Positions 26,182 through 35,683 are shown, counted from the first letter of the stretch. The stretch is DNA of 64,000 nucleotides from Chlorogloeopsis sp038404745 (GCF_038404745.2 NZ_JAYKTT020000089.1:24121-88120); one strand, 5' to 3'. The notes: generated by a model from the sequence alone, not told the origin. Program-made: numbers and translations.

Positions 26182-28374
26182 TTACTGTTGTGGTAATTGT
26201 GGGTGTTTGGCTGAATATTGACCTACTATACGGGATATTTCGGGGTTATAAAGTCGCAAATAATTCCAGTAATTACCAAAAACTTGGCGCACGTAGTTCC
26301 TCGTTTCATCAAATGGTATATTTTCTACAAATTCGTCTGTATCTTCTTTAGGTAAAGTTTGTAACCACTTAGCAACATTACCAGGCCCGGCATTGTAACT
26401 GGCGATCGCCAGCAAAGAGTTATTCCCATACTGTTGATGGGTGTGATCCAAATACCAAGTACCTAGCATGATGTTATCATTGGGATTTTCAAGGTCGAAG
26501 TTTTTACTATTTTCCTTGAGTTGAGGAGCAATCCATTTGGCTGTACTCGGCAATACCTGCATTAAGCCAGTGGCATTGGCAACAGATTTGATTTTTGGCT
26601 CAAACCTCGATTCTTGGCGGATTAAGGCTGTTACCAGTAGGGGATTTAATTGACGTTTTTGCGACCAATATTCAATTTCTTTAAGGTAGGGAAAGGGATA
26701 ACGAGCTTGCCAGTAGATAACTTGTTTGCTCAAAGCTTCATACTCAGCTTGTTCTTCTGGTTTTTCTCGGTCTTCCAATTTAGAAATTTTATCAATACCG
26801 ATAATATTTTCTCCCCTTGTCAGTCGCATCAAACCCTCGGTGAATTGCTCTGCTACCGTGGACTGCATTTTATTTTGAAATTCGGTTTGCCATTGCAACC
26901 ACGCATCACGATCTTGAGCTAGCAGATATAATTCTTTAAAAGTTTCAGAGCCTGCGGGAGGAACAGGGCGCACGAGTGGAACTACTTCTGGTTGTAATTG
27001 ACGCAGGTTATTAAAATTGCCAACATTCAGTCCTAGAGTTACAGCCGATCGCCATGCATAGTAAGAGTAGGGAAACTCGCTAATTACATACTCATAAGCT
27101 TGTTTTGCTTCCTGCACTTTTCCTGCCTTCATTGCCCATTTACCAAGCCAAAAGCCTGCTCTGGGAGCCAAAATACTATCAGGATTGTTGATCGGAATTG
27201 GTTGCGCCCATTGCCATGCTCCTTGATAGTCTGAGGCTTTGGCTTTCTGTTGTGCTATTTTCCAGCGATATTCTGCTGCTTGTTCAGTGTTGCTGAATTT
27301 GCTGACTAGTAATTCTAGTGCTTGATTTGCTCCTTGCGTATCGCTTTGAGCTTGCAAAATGTCGGCTTTTGCTAAGAGCGCTTCACCAGCATATTCAGGG
27401 AATTGATTGATTACCCGATCTAGATAGGGCAAAGCGTTTTTACGGATTTTTGACATTTCTGCCAAACGCAGCAGTGCGGTGCCAGTTTCGCTTGCTTCTG
27501 GAAAATCACTAATCAATTGTTGATAAGTTGCGATCGCTTGTTCTTGCTTGCCGCCATTTTGCAATCCTCGTGCTTTTCGGTAGAGATTACGCGGAGTCAC
27601 AACTGCTTTGGCATAGGCATTGGCAGCTTTAGTAAATTGATTATTTTCCCAATAGCCTGTAGCAATAATTTCCCACTGTTCTGGTTTTAAAGTGCCATTT
27701 TTGACCAGTTGATCCAGCACAGGAAGAATACCTGGTTGATCATAAGCGTATTTTGCCAAAATCAATTTCAACTCCGGCTGGTTGGGATTTTCTTGAAGTC
27801 GGTTGCGAACAATGTCCCAAGTCAGAGGATTAGAAGGAAATTCGGCGATCGCTTTTTCTTGGTATTCGTCCAGTCCAATTAAGTATAAAGCTTTGGCAGC
27901 AGCTGGGTGTTCGGGATAGCGTTTTAATACCGCTTGTCGGTTATCTGAAGCCTTACCTTCTTCTCCTAAAATGTCATGTGCCTGGGCAGCTTTTAGTAAG
28001 ATATAGGGCGCTAGGACTGGATAGTCATTTTCTAAACCTTCCAGTAAAGAGAGTGCTTGTTTAGCTTCTTTAGCTTCTATTAAGTCACTTGCCAACAAAT
28101 AACGAGCGCGGTTCCGATCAGCTGATGGGAACCCTTTAGCTAGTTGTTCCAGCTTTGCTGCTCGTTCTTGAGGGGATTGCAGTACCAATGGGAAAACCGG
28201 TGACTTGGCTTTGTTTGCTTCTGTGAGTTGCTGAGGCTCATTTTTGAAATTTTTGAGCCATTGACCCATATATTGCCCCATTCCCGGAACTGAAGCTACT
28301 GCTCCAGCTAAAAAGGCACATAGTCCTGCACCCACAATGAGAGATATTTGTTTTTTTTGTAGGTTCTTCAGCAT
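26182..28374 (-). CDS. slt: soluble lytic transglycosylase with TPR-like domain
   Basis: 730 aa. The N-terminus has a signal-anchor or signal-peptide segment (ISLIVGAGLCAFLAGAVASV). A long superhelical region of tetratricopeptide-like repeats (about residues 60-530) follows, then an SLT catalytic domain (about 570-700): NPLLVTALIRQESRFEPKIK (catalytic Glu in QES), NATGLMQVLPSTAKWIA, LGTWYLDHTHQQYGNN and ASYNAGPGNVAKWLQ. It cleaves the glycan strands of peptidoglycan in the periplasm, giving 1,6-anhydro ends, and is used for wall turnover. The layout is that of the E. coli Slt70 family. Length and motifs are intact. Confidence 0.94.
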   Translation of the reverse strand: MLKNLQKKQISLIVGAGLCAFLAGAVASVPGMGQYMGQWLKNFKNEPQQLTEANKAKSPVFPLVLQSPQERAAKLEQLAKGFPSADRNRARYLLASDLIEAKEAKQALSLLEGLENDYPVLAPYILLKAAQAHDILGEEGKASDNRQAVLKRYPEHPAAAKALYLIGLDEYQEKAIAEFPSNPLTWDIVRNRLQENPNQPELKLILAKYAYDQPGILPVLDQLVKNGTLKPEQWEIIATGYWENNQFTKAANAYAKAVVTPRNLYRKARGLQNGGKQEQAIATYQQLISDFPEASETGTALLRLAEMSKIRKNALPYLDRVINQFPEYAGEALLAKADILQAQSDTQGANQALELLVSKFSNTEQAAEYRWKIAQQKAKASDYQGAWQWAQPIPINNPDSILAPRAGFWLGKWAMKAGKVQEAKQAYEYVISEFPYSYYAWRSAVTLGLNVGNFNNLRQLQPEVVPLVRPVPPAGSETFKELYLLAQDRDAWLQWQTEFQNKMQSTVAEQFTEGLMRLTRGENIIGIDKISKLEDREKPEEQAEYEALSKQVIYWQARYPFPYLKEIEYWSQKRQLNPLLVTALIRQESRFEPKIKSVANATGLMQVLPSTAKWIAPQLKENSKNFDLENPNDNIMLGTWYLDHTHQQYGNNSLLAIASYNAGPGNVAKWLQTLPKEDTDEFVENIPFDETRNYVRQVFGNYWNYLRLYNPEISRIVGQYSAKHPQLPQQ

Positions 28375-28796
28375 TGATACCCGCTGAAAGTTTCACAAGA
28401 ATTTCTTGCCACTCTAGCACTAACTAGTGAAAGAGATAACTTATTTTGCCAATGGATTTTAGATTATTAGTCAGAATATGTAAAATTCAATTTTATTTAA
28501 GCATTTATACTTAAGGGCATAATTATTACTCTTGATTTTTCATTAAGCATCTTCCATAAGATACATTTATTAGCTTTGCGTAGAGACTTCCAATCAGACA
28601 ATCTCCAATTTGAGCGACGAAAGTAGTAGACATTTCTGTAGAAATGGTCTTCTGCTATTTATATTTTTTCAACCGCGCACTTTTAATCTAGGATGGTGTT
28701 TGTACCACACGACAACACACCGTAAAAAATTGTATTTGGAGTTGATTGTTTCACTAATTTCACTGTTCGGAATATAGCGGTACAGCTTGATGATAC

Positions 28797-29153
28797 TCAA
28801 CCTTGCTTCTCCTCAGTTTCTGGTTGTATGGCTTCTCGAAAAACTCTTCTAGCAAAATCAGGGTTCTCCTGCATCCGACGAAATAGAGCAGGCATTGCCT
28901 TGTAATGTTGCTTAATAAAGTCCTCGTCATGCTGAGGAATGCGCCCAGCTAAAAAGATTAGCTCTTCCTCATTTAAATCGAGATTCTTGCCTAAAGATCT
29001 AATCACATCTTCTTTGGGAGGATAATCTGCGCGATCGTTCTCTAATTTAGATAGATAAGTGAAATTTAGCCCTATTAGTTTTGCTAGCTCACGTTGACTT
29101 AATCCCTTATCTTTGCGGGCTTGACGTATAAGCTCACCAAAACTTTGATTCAC
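28797..29153 (-). CDS. XRE-family repressor beside the Argonaute operon
   Basis: 118 aa. An HTH_3/cro-like domain occupies residues 1-66: LIRQARKDKGLSQRELAKLIGLNFTYLSKLENDRADYPP, with a typical recognition helix. The C-terminal part (IPQHDEDFIKQHYKAMPALFRRMQENPDFARRVFREA) is a helical region often found in such regulators next to restriction or other defence genes. It is divergent from the nuclease-Argonaute operon, and the 106-bp spacer between the start codons carries two operator-like palindromes. It is most likely an autorepressor that also controls the operon. The DNA target and inducer are not known. The 28375-28796 spacer downstream shows no gene. Confidence 0.85.
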   Translation of the reverse strand: MNQSFGELIRQARKDKGLSQRELAKLIGLNFTYLSKLENDRADYPPKEDVIRSLGKNLDLNEEELIFLAGRIPQHDEDFIKQHYKAMPALFRRMQENPDFARRVFREAIQPETEEKQG

Positions 29154-29189
29154 TGTTTTTTCCTACTCAGCCGCATATTATATCATCCT

Positions 29190-29240
29190 GTTGACGAAAA
29201 AATCAATTTAAGCTAGCTTGCTGTTGAATAAAAAATCAAC
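29190..29240. promoter_or_regulatory. paired operator-like palindromes
   Basis: GTTGACGAAAAAATCAAT (29190-29207) and GTTGAATAAAAAATCAAC (29223-29240) agree at 15 of 18 positions. Both have the dyad GTTGA-n8-TCAA(C), complete in the second copy. Their starts are 33 bp apart, about three helical turns, so two dimers could bind one face. They lie between the XRE gene and the nuclease start at 29260, with the second site 19 bp before the ATG, where a bound repressor would block initiation. Confidence 0.6.
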
Positions 29241-29259
29241 ATCAATGAGAACATAAATT

Positions 29260-30072
29260 ATGGTGTGGCGACCGTATGTCAGTTTTAACATTTGGTCACA
29301 GTTTGTTCCAGCTGTAGGAAAAGAATATTGGCACTGTGATATGAAACGAGGCTTTACCAGAGCGCGGAAAAACGAACCATTGGTTAAGCTTCTTTTAGAG
29401 CAAGATACTATTCCTCAAAAAATTGGCTTGTTGTCACAAAAAGGTATTTATGAATTTCACCAAAATATTCAATTATTGTGTCAATCAAATGGTGTGGAGA
29501 TAGTAGCAGAAAAGCTGAAGTTAACTCAAGAATCTATCGAGATTCAGCAGCGAGTTCTTAAAATTTTGGAAAACTACTATCAGACACCGATTCTCTTAGG
29601 AAAGACAATCATCCAACTTTGTAGAGGGGATGAAGGAATTCCAGAGCCAATTTTAATTCAGCAAGGTAATTATTTTTTTAATTTATTTGCAGCTATTGAC
29701 TGCATTTTTATTGACAATGGCAAACTACACATTTTAGATTTAAAAACAGGTAGATCTGATTGTGATAGAAGGCAAGCTTTTGTTTATCTGTTAGCAGCTA
29801 CCTATCTCTACCCTCAACAAAAAGCTGTTGCTTCATTTTATAACTTGGAAACTGGTAAATGGTCTGAATTAATTACTGCTACAGATCCTCAATTAAAAGC
29901 AATTCAAGGAAAATTAGTGCAAATAGCCCAAGAACATCAAAAAGAGTTACATCGTTACAAAAAAAATCCATGTGAATTTGCCGATATATTTCCAGCTAAT
30001 CCAGGTATTCCTTGCCGTCATTGTCAATTCACATCAATTTGTCAATTTTATCAAGTTGAGGTTCCTGCATGA
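29260..30072 (+). CDS. RecB/Cas4-like PD-(D/E)XK nuclease of the Argonaute operon
   Basis: 270 aa. The nuclease core is visible: D147 (LFAAIDCIFIDNGKLHILDLKTG), D160-x-K162 of the PD-(D/E)XK motif, and Q172 and Y176 (RRQAFVYLLAA) of the following helix. At the C-terminus C252, C255 and C261 (IPCRHCQFTSICQF) form the C-x2-C-x5-C cluster of Cas4/AddB-type iron-sulfur nucleases; C26 near the start (YWHCDMKRG) or C238 could be the fourth ligand. Such enzymes cut or trim DNA ends, often single-stranded. The stop overlaps the Argonaute start (ATGA), so the two are translationally coupled. RecB/Cas4-like nucleases are known to accompany some long prokaryotic Argonautes; this pair probably works together on foreign DNA. 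Confidence 0.85.
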   Translation: MVWRPYVSFNIWSQFVPAVGKEYWHCDMKRGFTRARKNEPLVKLLLEQDTIPQKIGLLSQKGIYEFHQNIQLLCQSNGVEIVAEKLKLTQESIEIQQRVLKILENYYQTPILLGKTIIQLCRGDEGIPEPILIQQGNYFFNLFAAIDCIFIDNGKLHILDLKTGRSDCDRRQAFVYLLAATYLYPQQKAVASFYNLETGKWSELITATDPQLKAIQGKLVQIAQEHQKELHRYKKNPCEFADIFPANPGIPCRHCQFTSICQFYQVEVPA

Positions 30073-32282
30073 CTGTTGCTATTGCAGCTTCCCCTACTTA
30101 CACTGCTTTTAGTGAAGTTTTTCCAATTAAAACTTTAGAACTAAATTTAATGTGTTTTCGACTTACACCTGAAATTGAAAAAAAAGATGGAAATCGATTG
30201 AGCTATCATTTGAGTCGAAAGTTATCTGAAACTGTTGTCATCTGTTATAAATCATATTTTTGGGTTTTAGCCGCATATCATAGAAAATTACCTAGTCAAG
30301 AAGAATTAGAAGAGGTACTGAAAAGTATTCAAAATGAGGTAGAAGATTTTCATGAGTATTTATTTAGTTTTCACTCAATATTTCAGCCTAATCCAACACC
30401 TTTTATTTATTCTCTGCTAGCCGTTCAAGTTTTGAATAAAACTAAATTTGATGCTCCAGTAGTTTTATCTGAAAATGGAATTATAGTCAAAAGAGAGCCA
30501 GATTTTTGGGCAGAAAGTCTTGAATTAGTAGATGAGCTAAAAGCTGCTGCTACTTTAACAATCTACAGCAGTATTACGTTTCGTGAAACTTTAGCTGACT
30601 TCTACGAAAAACATCCTCAACGGCAAAACCCAGAACAATTTTTAATAGGTTTACACGTTCAAGAAAATGAACGAGGCAATAACGCCACAATTGTAAATAT
30701 GATCGGAAATATTGGAGAACATAGAGAAGAACTATTAGCAAAAGCTACTAGTTCAACTAGTAAACAAGCATTACGAGATGCACCAGACAATCAACCTATT
30801 GTTGCCATACAGTTTGGTAAAAATACAAAACAATTTTACTATCCTATGGCTGCTTTACGTCCTTGCGTTACATCTGCAACAGCTAATCTATTAGGAGTAG
30901 AATATGGGAAGTTACTCAAGGCTGCTAAAATTACTCATCAAGACAGAACTCAACTGTTAACTTCGTATAAAACAACAGCAAAAGAGGCTTTAGCGGCTTA
31001 TGGAATGGAATTAGAACTTAGTATCAACAGCCGTGACTATCCCAACCTATTTTGGAAACCTCCTATCAAACTAGAGGATACGATATTACTTTTTGGTAAT
31101 GGCGTTACTGTCAACAGAACTGAAGTTCTCAAAGGATTATCAAAGGGTGGTGTTTATCGTCGTCATGTTCAATTTCAAGATAAATCAACAGTTATTCAGA
31201 TTGCGGCACTGAAACTATGTGATGCAACAGTATCTTCATTTCTGGAGCAGTTAACTCAACGTTTAGCAAAGTATGGCTTTAAAAGTGAGATAATTACAAA
31301 AAAATCTTTATCAGTCAAAAACTTAACTAAAACAGAGGCAAGAGTAGCCGTTGAGAAAGCAGTTCATGAATTAGTTGAGATACCGCATGACATTGTTTTA
31401 GCGTTTTTACCTGAAAGCGATCGCCATACTGATGATACAGATGAAGGTAGCTTCTACCATCAAATTTACTCTTTGCTACTTCGTCGTCAGATTGCCAGCC
31501 AGATAATTTATGAGGATACTTTAAGCAATTTAGAGAGCTATCAGTATATTTTGAACCAGGTGATTCCGGGCATAATAGCCAAGTTGGGAAATTTACCTTT
31601 CGTTCTAGCTGAACCTTTAGAGACGGCTGACTATTTTATTGGCTTAGATATTTCGAGAATTTCCAAAAAGAGGCAAGCAGGAACAAGAAATGCTTGTGCA
31701 AGTGTACGTCTATATGGCAGGCAAGGAGAATTCATTCGCTATCGACTCGAAGACGACCTTATAGATGGTGAGATAATACCACCTAAACTCTTGGAGCGAT
31801 TATTACCTGCAACTGAATTAGCTAACAAAACCGTCTTAATTTACCGCGATGGTTCCTTTGTTGGCAAAGAAGCTGATTATTTAGCACAGAGAGCCAAAGC
31901 CATAGGTGCCAAATTTATCTTAGTAGAATGTAAAAAATCTGGCGTTCCCCGCTTGTACAACCTTAAGCAAAAAACTGTGACAGCACCATCACAAGGATTG
32001 GCACTTTGTTTATCATCTCGTGAAGCTATTCTGGTTACTACTAAAGTTCCTGATAAAATTGGCTTGGCTCGTCCTATACGTTTGACTGTTTGCGAGCAAG
32101 GGCATCAAGTATCAATAGAAAGTGTTTTAGAAACAACTTTAAAACTAACGCTATTGCATCATGGAGCCTTGAAAGAACCCCGCTTACCGATGCCATTGTA
32201 TGGCTCCGATCGCATGGCTTATCTGCGATTACAAGGTATTCGTCCTAGCCTTATGGAAGGCGATCGCCAGTTTTGGCTGTAG
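30069..32282 (+). CDS. long prokaryotic Argonaute (PIWI-domain nuclease)
   Basis: 737 aa, the size of full-length long-A Argonautes. N and PAZ-like regions fill roughly residues 1-340. The MID region (about 400-515) has the guide-5'-end pattern SQIIYEDTL (Q478) and IIAKLGNLPF (K505). PIWI follows: D527 (DYFIGLDIS), D594 (VLIYRDGSFVG) and D714 (PLYGSDRMAYLRLQGIRP) give the DEDX-type catalytic set, with a Glu in the segment YRLEDDLIDGEIIPP as candidate finger residue. The C-terminal end FWL is hydrophobic, as in other Argonautes. It should be an active guide-directed DNA or RNA cleaving enzyme. Cyanobacterial relatives (for example from Synechococcus and Limnothrix) use DNA guides against DNA; this is known of the family, not shown here. 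It is second gene of an operon behind the nuclease. Confidence 0.93.
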   Translation: MTVAIAASPTYTAFSEVFPIKTLELNLMCFRLTPEIEKKDGNRLSYHLSRKLSETVVICYKSYFWVLAAYHRKLPSQEELEEVLKSIQNEVEDFHEYLFSFHSIFQPNPTPFIYSLLAVQVLNKTKFDAPVVLSENGIIVKREPDFWAESLELVDELKAAATLTIYSSITFRETLADFYEKHPQRQNPEQFLIGLHVQENERGNNATIVNMIGNIGEHREELLAKATSSTSKQALRDAPDNQPIVAIQFGKNTKQFYYPMAALRPCVTSATANLLGVEYGKLLKAAKITHQDRTQLLTSYKTTAKEALAAYGMELELSINSRDYPNLFWKPPIKLEDTILLFGNGVTVNRTEVLKGLSKGGVYRRHVQFQDKSTVIQIAALKLCDATVSSFLEQLTQRLAKYGFKSEIITKKSLSVKNLTKTEARVAVEKAVHELVEIPHDIVLAFLPESDRHTDDTDEGSFYHQIYSLLLRRQIASQIIYEDTLSNLESYQYILNQVIPGIIAKLGNLPFVLAEPLETADYFIGLDISRISKKRQAGTRNACASVRLYGRQGEFIRYRLEDDLIDGEIIPPKLLERLLPATELANKTVLIYRDGSFVGKEADYLAQRAKAIGAKFILVECKKSGVPRLYNLKQKTVTAPSQGLALCLSSREAILVTTKVPDKIGLARPIRLTVCEQGHQVSIESVLETTLKLTLLHHGALKEPRLPMPLYGSDRMAYLRLQGIRPSLMEGDRQFWL

Positions 32283-32522
32283 TTGCCTCAAGTTAACATA
32301 CCAGTCATTCTCACGCTAATGGAGTATATCCGTGGAGTAGATAGCAAGCATGGCAATTCGTGCTATGGAAAGACATTTATTAAGCAAGTATGTGTCATGC
32401 TTAACGAAATTGTTGTGTAAATGCAAAAGCGGAACACTCAATCATTAATCAAAGGGGTGAAATCCTAAAACCTGTCCTCCTTTGCAAAGGAGTGCGGTAG
32501 AAACTTGGGGGAGGAAAAGGCA

Positions 32523-33047
32523 ATGAAAGCGAATGAACTATTGACACAATACGCTGCGGGTAAAAGAGACTTTACTGGAGAAGATTTGAGCGAGGTATAC
32601 TTGGAAGGAGCTAATTTGAGTGAAATAATTTTAGATAAAGCTATTCTAAGTGGAGCGGAGCTAAGTGGGGTCAATTTTAGTAAAGCTAGCCTAATTGAAG
32701 CTGACTTAAATGGAGCTAATTTAACTCAAGCAAATTTTACAGAAGCCAACTTGAGTAAAGCTATCTTGGATGGAGCAATTTTAGAGCAAGCCATTTTGGA
32801 TGGTGCTGATTTGAGTCATGCAGACTTAACCATTGCAAAATTGATTGGTGCTTCTTTGAGTGAAACTGAATTGCAAGAGGCGAATCTAAAAGCAGTTTCT
32901 TTAAATGAGGCAGATCTCACCCAAGCCGACTTAGCAAAAGCAGATTTAAGCCAAGCGGATTTGAGCCAAGCCGAATTGAACGAGGTTAACTTGAATGGCG
33001 CAAATCTGGAGGGAGCAATCTTGGACGAAGAGAGGACTAGGGGCTAG
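32523..33047 (+). CDS. pentapeptide-repeat protein
   Basis: 174 aa from the ATG at 32523, which has GGGGGAGG nine bases upstream; a TTG at 32505 is in frame but lies before that site. After a short N-terminal helix (MKANELLTQYAAGKRDFTGEDL) the protein is a run of A(D/N)Lxx pentapeptides (ANLSEI, ADLNGANLTQANFTEANLS and on), which fold as a right-handed beta helix. Such proteins are numerous in cyanobacteria, with few known functions. It ends in DEERTRG, where the stop TAG is supplied by a CTAGGGGCTAGGGG repeat tract, so the original C-terminus may have been altered. A spacer of 240 bp separates it from the Argonaute gene. Confidence 0.85.
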   Translation: MKANELLTQYAAGKRDFTGEDLSEVYLEGANLSEIILDKAILSGAELSGVNFSKASLIEADLNGANLTQANFTEANLSKAILDGAILEQAILDGADLSHADLTIAKLIGASLSETELQEANLKAVSLNEADLTQADLAKADLSQADLSQAELNEVNLNGANLEGAILDEERTRG

Positions 33048-33060
33048 GGGCTAAAAAGAG

Positions 33061-33132
33061 GAGGGGGAGACAAGGGGAGAGAACCTGATTCACGATTCCC
33101 CGTGTCCCCGCGTCTGTTTGTCCCCGTGTCCT
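33061..33132. repeat. GGGGACA/CCCCGTGTCC low-complexity tract
   Basis: A purine-rich AGACAAGGGGAGAG segment is followed by CCCCGTGTCCCCGCG and TCCCCGTGTCC, of the same family as the tract inside ldpA. It lies between the pentapeptide-repeat gene and the convergent cytochrome gene. Confidence 0.6.
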
Positions 33133-33151
33133 AATTTCCTTCTGCCTTCAC

Positions 33152-35242
33152 TTAAAAACTTCCAGGGATGTCATCAAGCGCTAGCAAGAAGTTAATCAAG
33201 TCAGTTTGCTGCTTTGGAGTATATCCAGCTTGTTGATCTACATAGAAATTATGCCCTATGCCATCTAAATTACTCCGCTCCAAAGCAGGATAAGCTTTGT
33301 TAGCTCCGATGACAAAAGCCCGAAGGTTGCGATCAAATAAGGCACGCAAGCTACTTGCAGCATCGGCAGGTATACCTTGGCTGAGAGTGCCAGTTAATCC
33401 TAACCCTGTGGGATCGATAACAGTAAAACTACCATCCGCAGCAACTTGCAAGCTTCCTGCCCGCACTGCCACACCACCATCGTGTAAATAGGGTGCGCTC
33501 AAAAACAAACCACGCAAGGAAGTAGTTTTGTAGCCTCCGTTTGGCAATATACCTTGGGGTAAGGTTGTGGGATTAACAGAGATGCCCTTTGTTGGTATAT
33601 CTAACACTTGAGCGTTAGCAGGAATGGGAACGGGAGTGTCAAAGCTGTATAGTTTGGGCGGCACCAATAAATCATTCAGTGCCAGGCGAGATTCGGCACG
33701 GGCTGAGTTAGTACCAATTTCCTCGACAGAATGAATTTTATTGTCGGTGAAGAAAGGTGGAATGTGGCAAGTTGCACACCCAGCTTGCTTAAATACTTTT
33801 GCCCCACGCACAATAGAACCACTTTTGAGAGCTTGTTGGTTTTCGGGAGTTTGGTTAGCAGGCGGCACCAAGCTATTTTGAAAAGCTGACATAGCATTGT
33901 TAGCAAAAAGAAAAGTGCCACTAGCAATATCATCCGGATTGCCAGTATTAGGACTAAAAACCAAACCGTTGAATGTAAATAAGCTAGGTTGCAGATTGGG
34001 ATAAGTACCCGTACCTGGAGCAGGCACTTGATCTTCTAGTTCTGCTTGCGTAGCATTGGGTGCAACCTGCCGCAGCCACTCTGAGGGTTTTACTGGCGAG
34101 CCTGACGGTAAACGCAGGTTTGGATCGGCAGCATTTTGAAGAAATGTACCAATATAAACTTCTGGATCGATGCCAAGAGTTTGTTCGCTTAATTGGGCAG
34201 CTGCTAACAGGTTAATTTCTGAGGAATGAACGGCATTATTGAGAACAGTCAGTCCCGAAAAAGGGCCAACCGCAGCCTCACCAACCGTTCCATAGGGATG
34301 ATTCCCAAATGTAAACAGATTGGGAATTTGGGTTGTATTGTTAATCCCATCTGGCGTACTCTCGAAGTGACCAAAAGGCACATCCATTACAGCATCATCG
34401 AAGGCTTGTTCAAACTTTTGAGAATCGGGCAATTGTACTAAATTACCTTTACTATCAATGATTGTCTTGCCGTTACCTTGGAATTTTGGATCTAGGGGAT
34501 TAAATTTCAACCGCGCAAACCCCGCAGCCGTATTTTGTGCAAGTGCAATCAATATAGGAGTGGCGATTTCGCCATTTGGTGCTCCGGCAAGGCGTTTACC
34601 ATTCTTATTAATTACTGCATGACAGATTGCACAGGTGATATCGCCATTAGATTTCAGTCCTAAAGGAAAAGTCCCTCCGGCTTCCACTTTTAAGCCTGTA
34701 TTAATACGAGTTCCTTGGGGAAATGTCCGACTACCCAAGGTTATATCTTTCAGGAGGGTAATCTCTAAGTTGTTCGTTGGTTGTCCTTGCAATTGAGCGA
34801 TCGCTATTCCTATTTCTGGGAAGAGGTTCTCTAAACCCAGTCCAAAACCAAAAACTCTTTGTAAACCAAAAGTGTCACCAATTTTTCTGTTAAAAAATAT
34901 GTCTTCTCCTTGGCTGATTAATTCCGACGTGATTTGGACTGCTCCTACTTTTTGATAAGAAACAGGATCGTTAGGATCTAGTCCTTGTTTTTGCACTAAC
35001 TTTGCAGCTTGTTTTGGACTTAGCAGTTTACCAAAATAGTCATAATAACCAAGTGGTTGAGTAGGAGCAGGTTGCAGAAGGTTTATATTTGCAAAAGTTG
35101 CTTGGCTTGCCATCAACCAATTTGATAGCAGAATGCCAGAAAAACTCATGACAAAAACCAATACGAGAAAGATAAACCGCGCTTTGACAGCAAATAATTC
35201 CCTAAACACAGTAGTTTTAGGGTTTATTTTTAATGGTTTCAT
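33152..35242 (-). CDS. di-haem cytochrome c peroxidase-like protein
   Basis: 696 aa. An N-terminal membrane anchor or signal (FIFLVLVFVMSFSGILLSNW) is followed by a long exported part with two CxxCH haem sites: CAICH (near residue 205) and CATCH (near 493). Further conserved parts include YGTVGEAAVGPFSGL and GGYKTTSLRGLFLSAPYLHDGGVAV, the latter resembling the distal part of MauG/cytochrome c peroxidase-like di-haem proteins (with the APYLHDG motif). It probably carries electrons in the periplasm or thylakoid lumen, possibly as peroxidase or oxidase. It is larger than bacterial CcpA (about 330 aa), so an extra domain lies between the haem sites. No partner is adjacent. Confidence 0.82.
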   Translation of the reverse strand: MKPLKINPKTTVFRELFAVKARFIFLVLVFVMSFSGILLSNWLMASQATFANINLLQPAPTQPLGYYDYFGKLLSPKQAAKLVQKQGLDPNDPVSYQKVGAVQITSELISQGEDIFFNRKIGDTFGLQRVFGFGLGLENLFPEIGIAIAQLQGQPTNNLEITLLKDITLGSRTFPQGTRINTGLKVEAGGTFPLGLKSNGDITCAICHAVINKNGKRLAGAPNGEIATPILIALAQNTAAGFARLKFNPLDPKFQGNGKTIIDSKGNLVQLPDSQKFEQAFDDAVMDVPFGHFESTPDGINNTTQIPNLFTFGNHPYGTVGEAAVGPFSGLTVLNNAVHSSEINLLAAAQLSEQTLGIDPEVYIGTFLQNAADPNLRLPSGSPVKPSEWLRQVAPNATQAELEDQVPAPGTGTYPNLQPSLFTFNGLVFSPNTGNPDDIASGTFLFANNAMSAFQNSLVPPANQTPENQQALKSGSIVRGAKVFKQAGCATCHIPPFFTDNKIHSVEEIGTNSARAESRLALNDLLVPPKLYSFDTPVPIPANAQVLDIPTKGISVNPTTLPQGILPNGGYKTTSLRGLFLSAPYLHDGGVAVRAGSLQVAADGSFTVIDPTGLGLTGTLSQGIPADAASSLRALFDRNLRAFVIGANKAYPALERSNLDGIGHNFYVDQQAGYTPKQQTDLINFLLALDDIPGSF

Positions 35243-35683
35243 ATTGTAAATAATTAAAAATTGTTAATTAGGCAAAACGTTAATTATGTAGATGCACAAA
35301 TACTAAAGGTAAGCAGGTCAACATCAAAAAACATCAAATCATTTGTTGACTAACGCAGCAGCAATCAACCGGGAAAAGCATCCACAGCCAGACACTTGCT
35401 AAAACGGGAGAAATTCCCAACAGAGCAGTATTCTTGCTTTTTGCCTTTCCTACGCGGATTTTATGTTTAATATGGTTGAACTACTAATTTTTAATGTGTG
35501 ATGATTATAAGGAAATAATTATCAGTTACGTAAGTATTTATTTATCAATAGATATAATTTGAAACTCAAATTAATACTTTTGTAAGTACGCAAAACTCAG
35601 CCTTTATAAATCAGAATAAATATTTCTTCATTTACTCTAGTGAAAGAGTGCGATCGCTCTTGGTAGAAAAAAGCGCTCATCAC

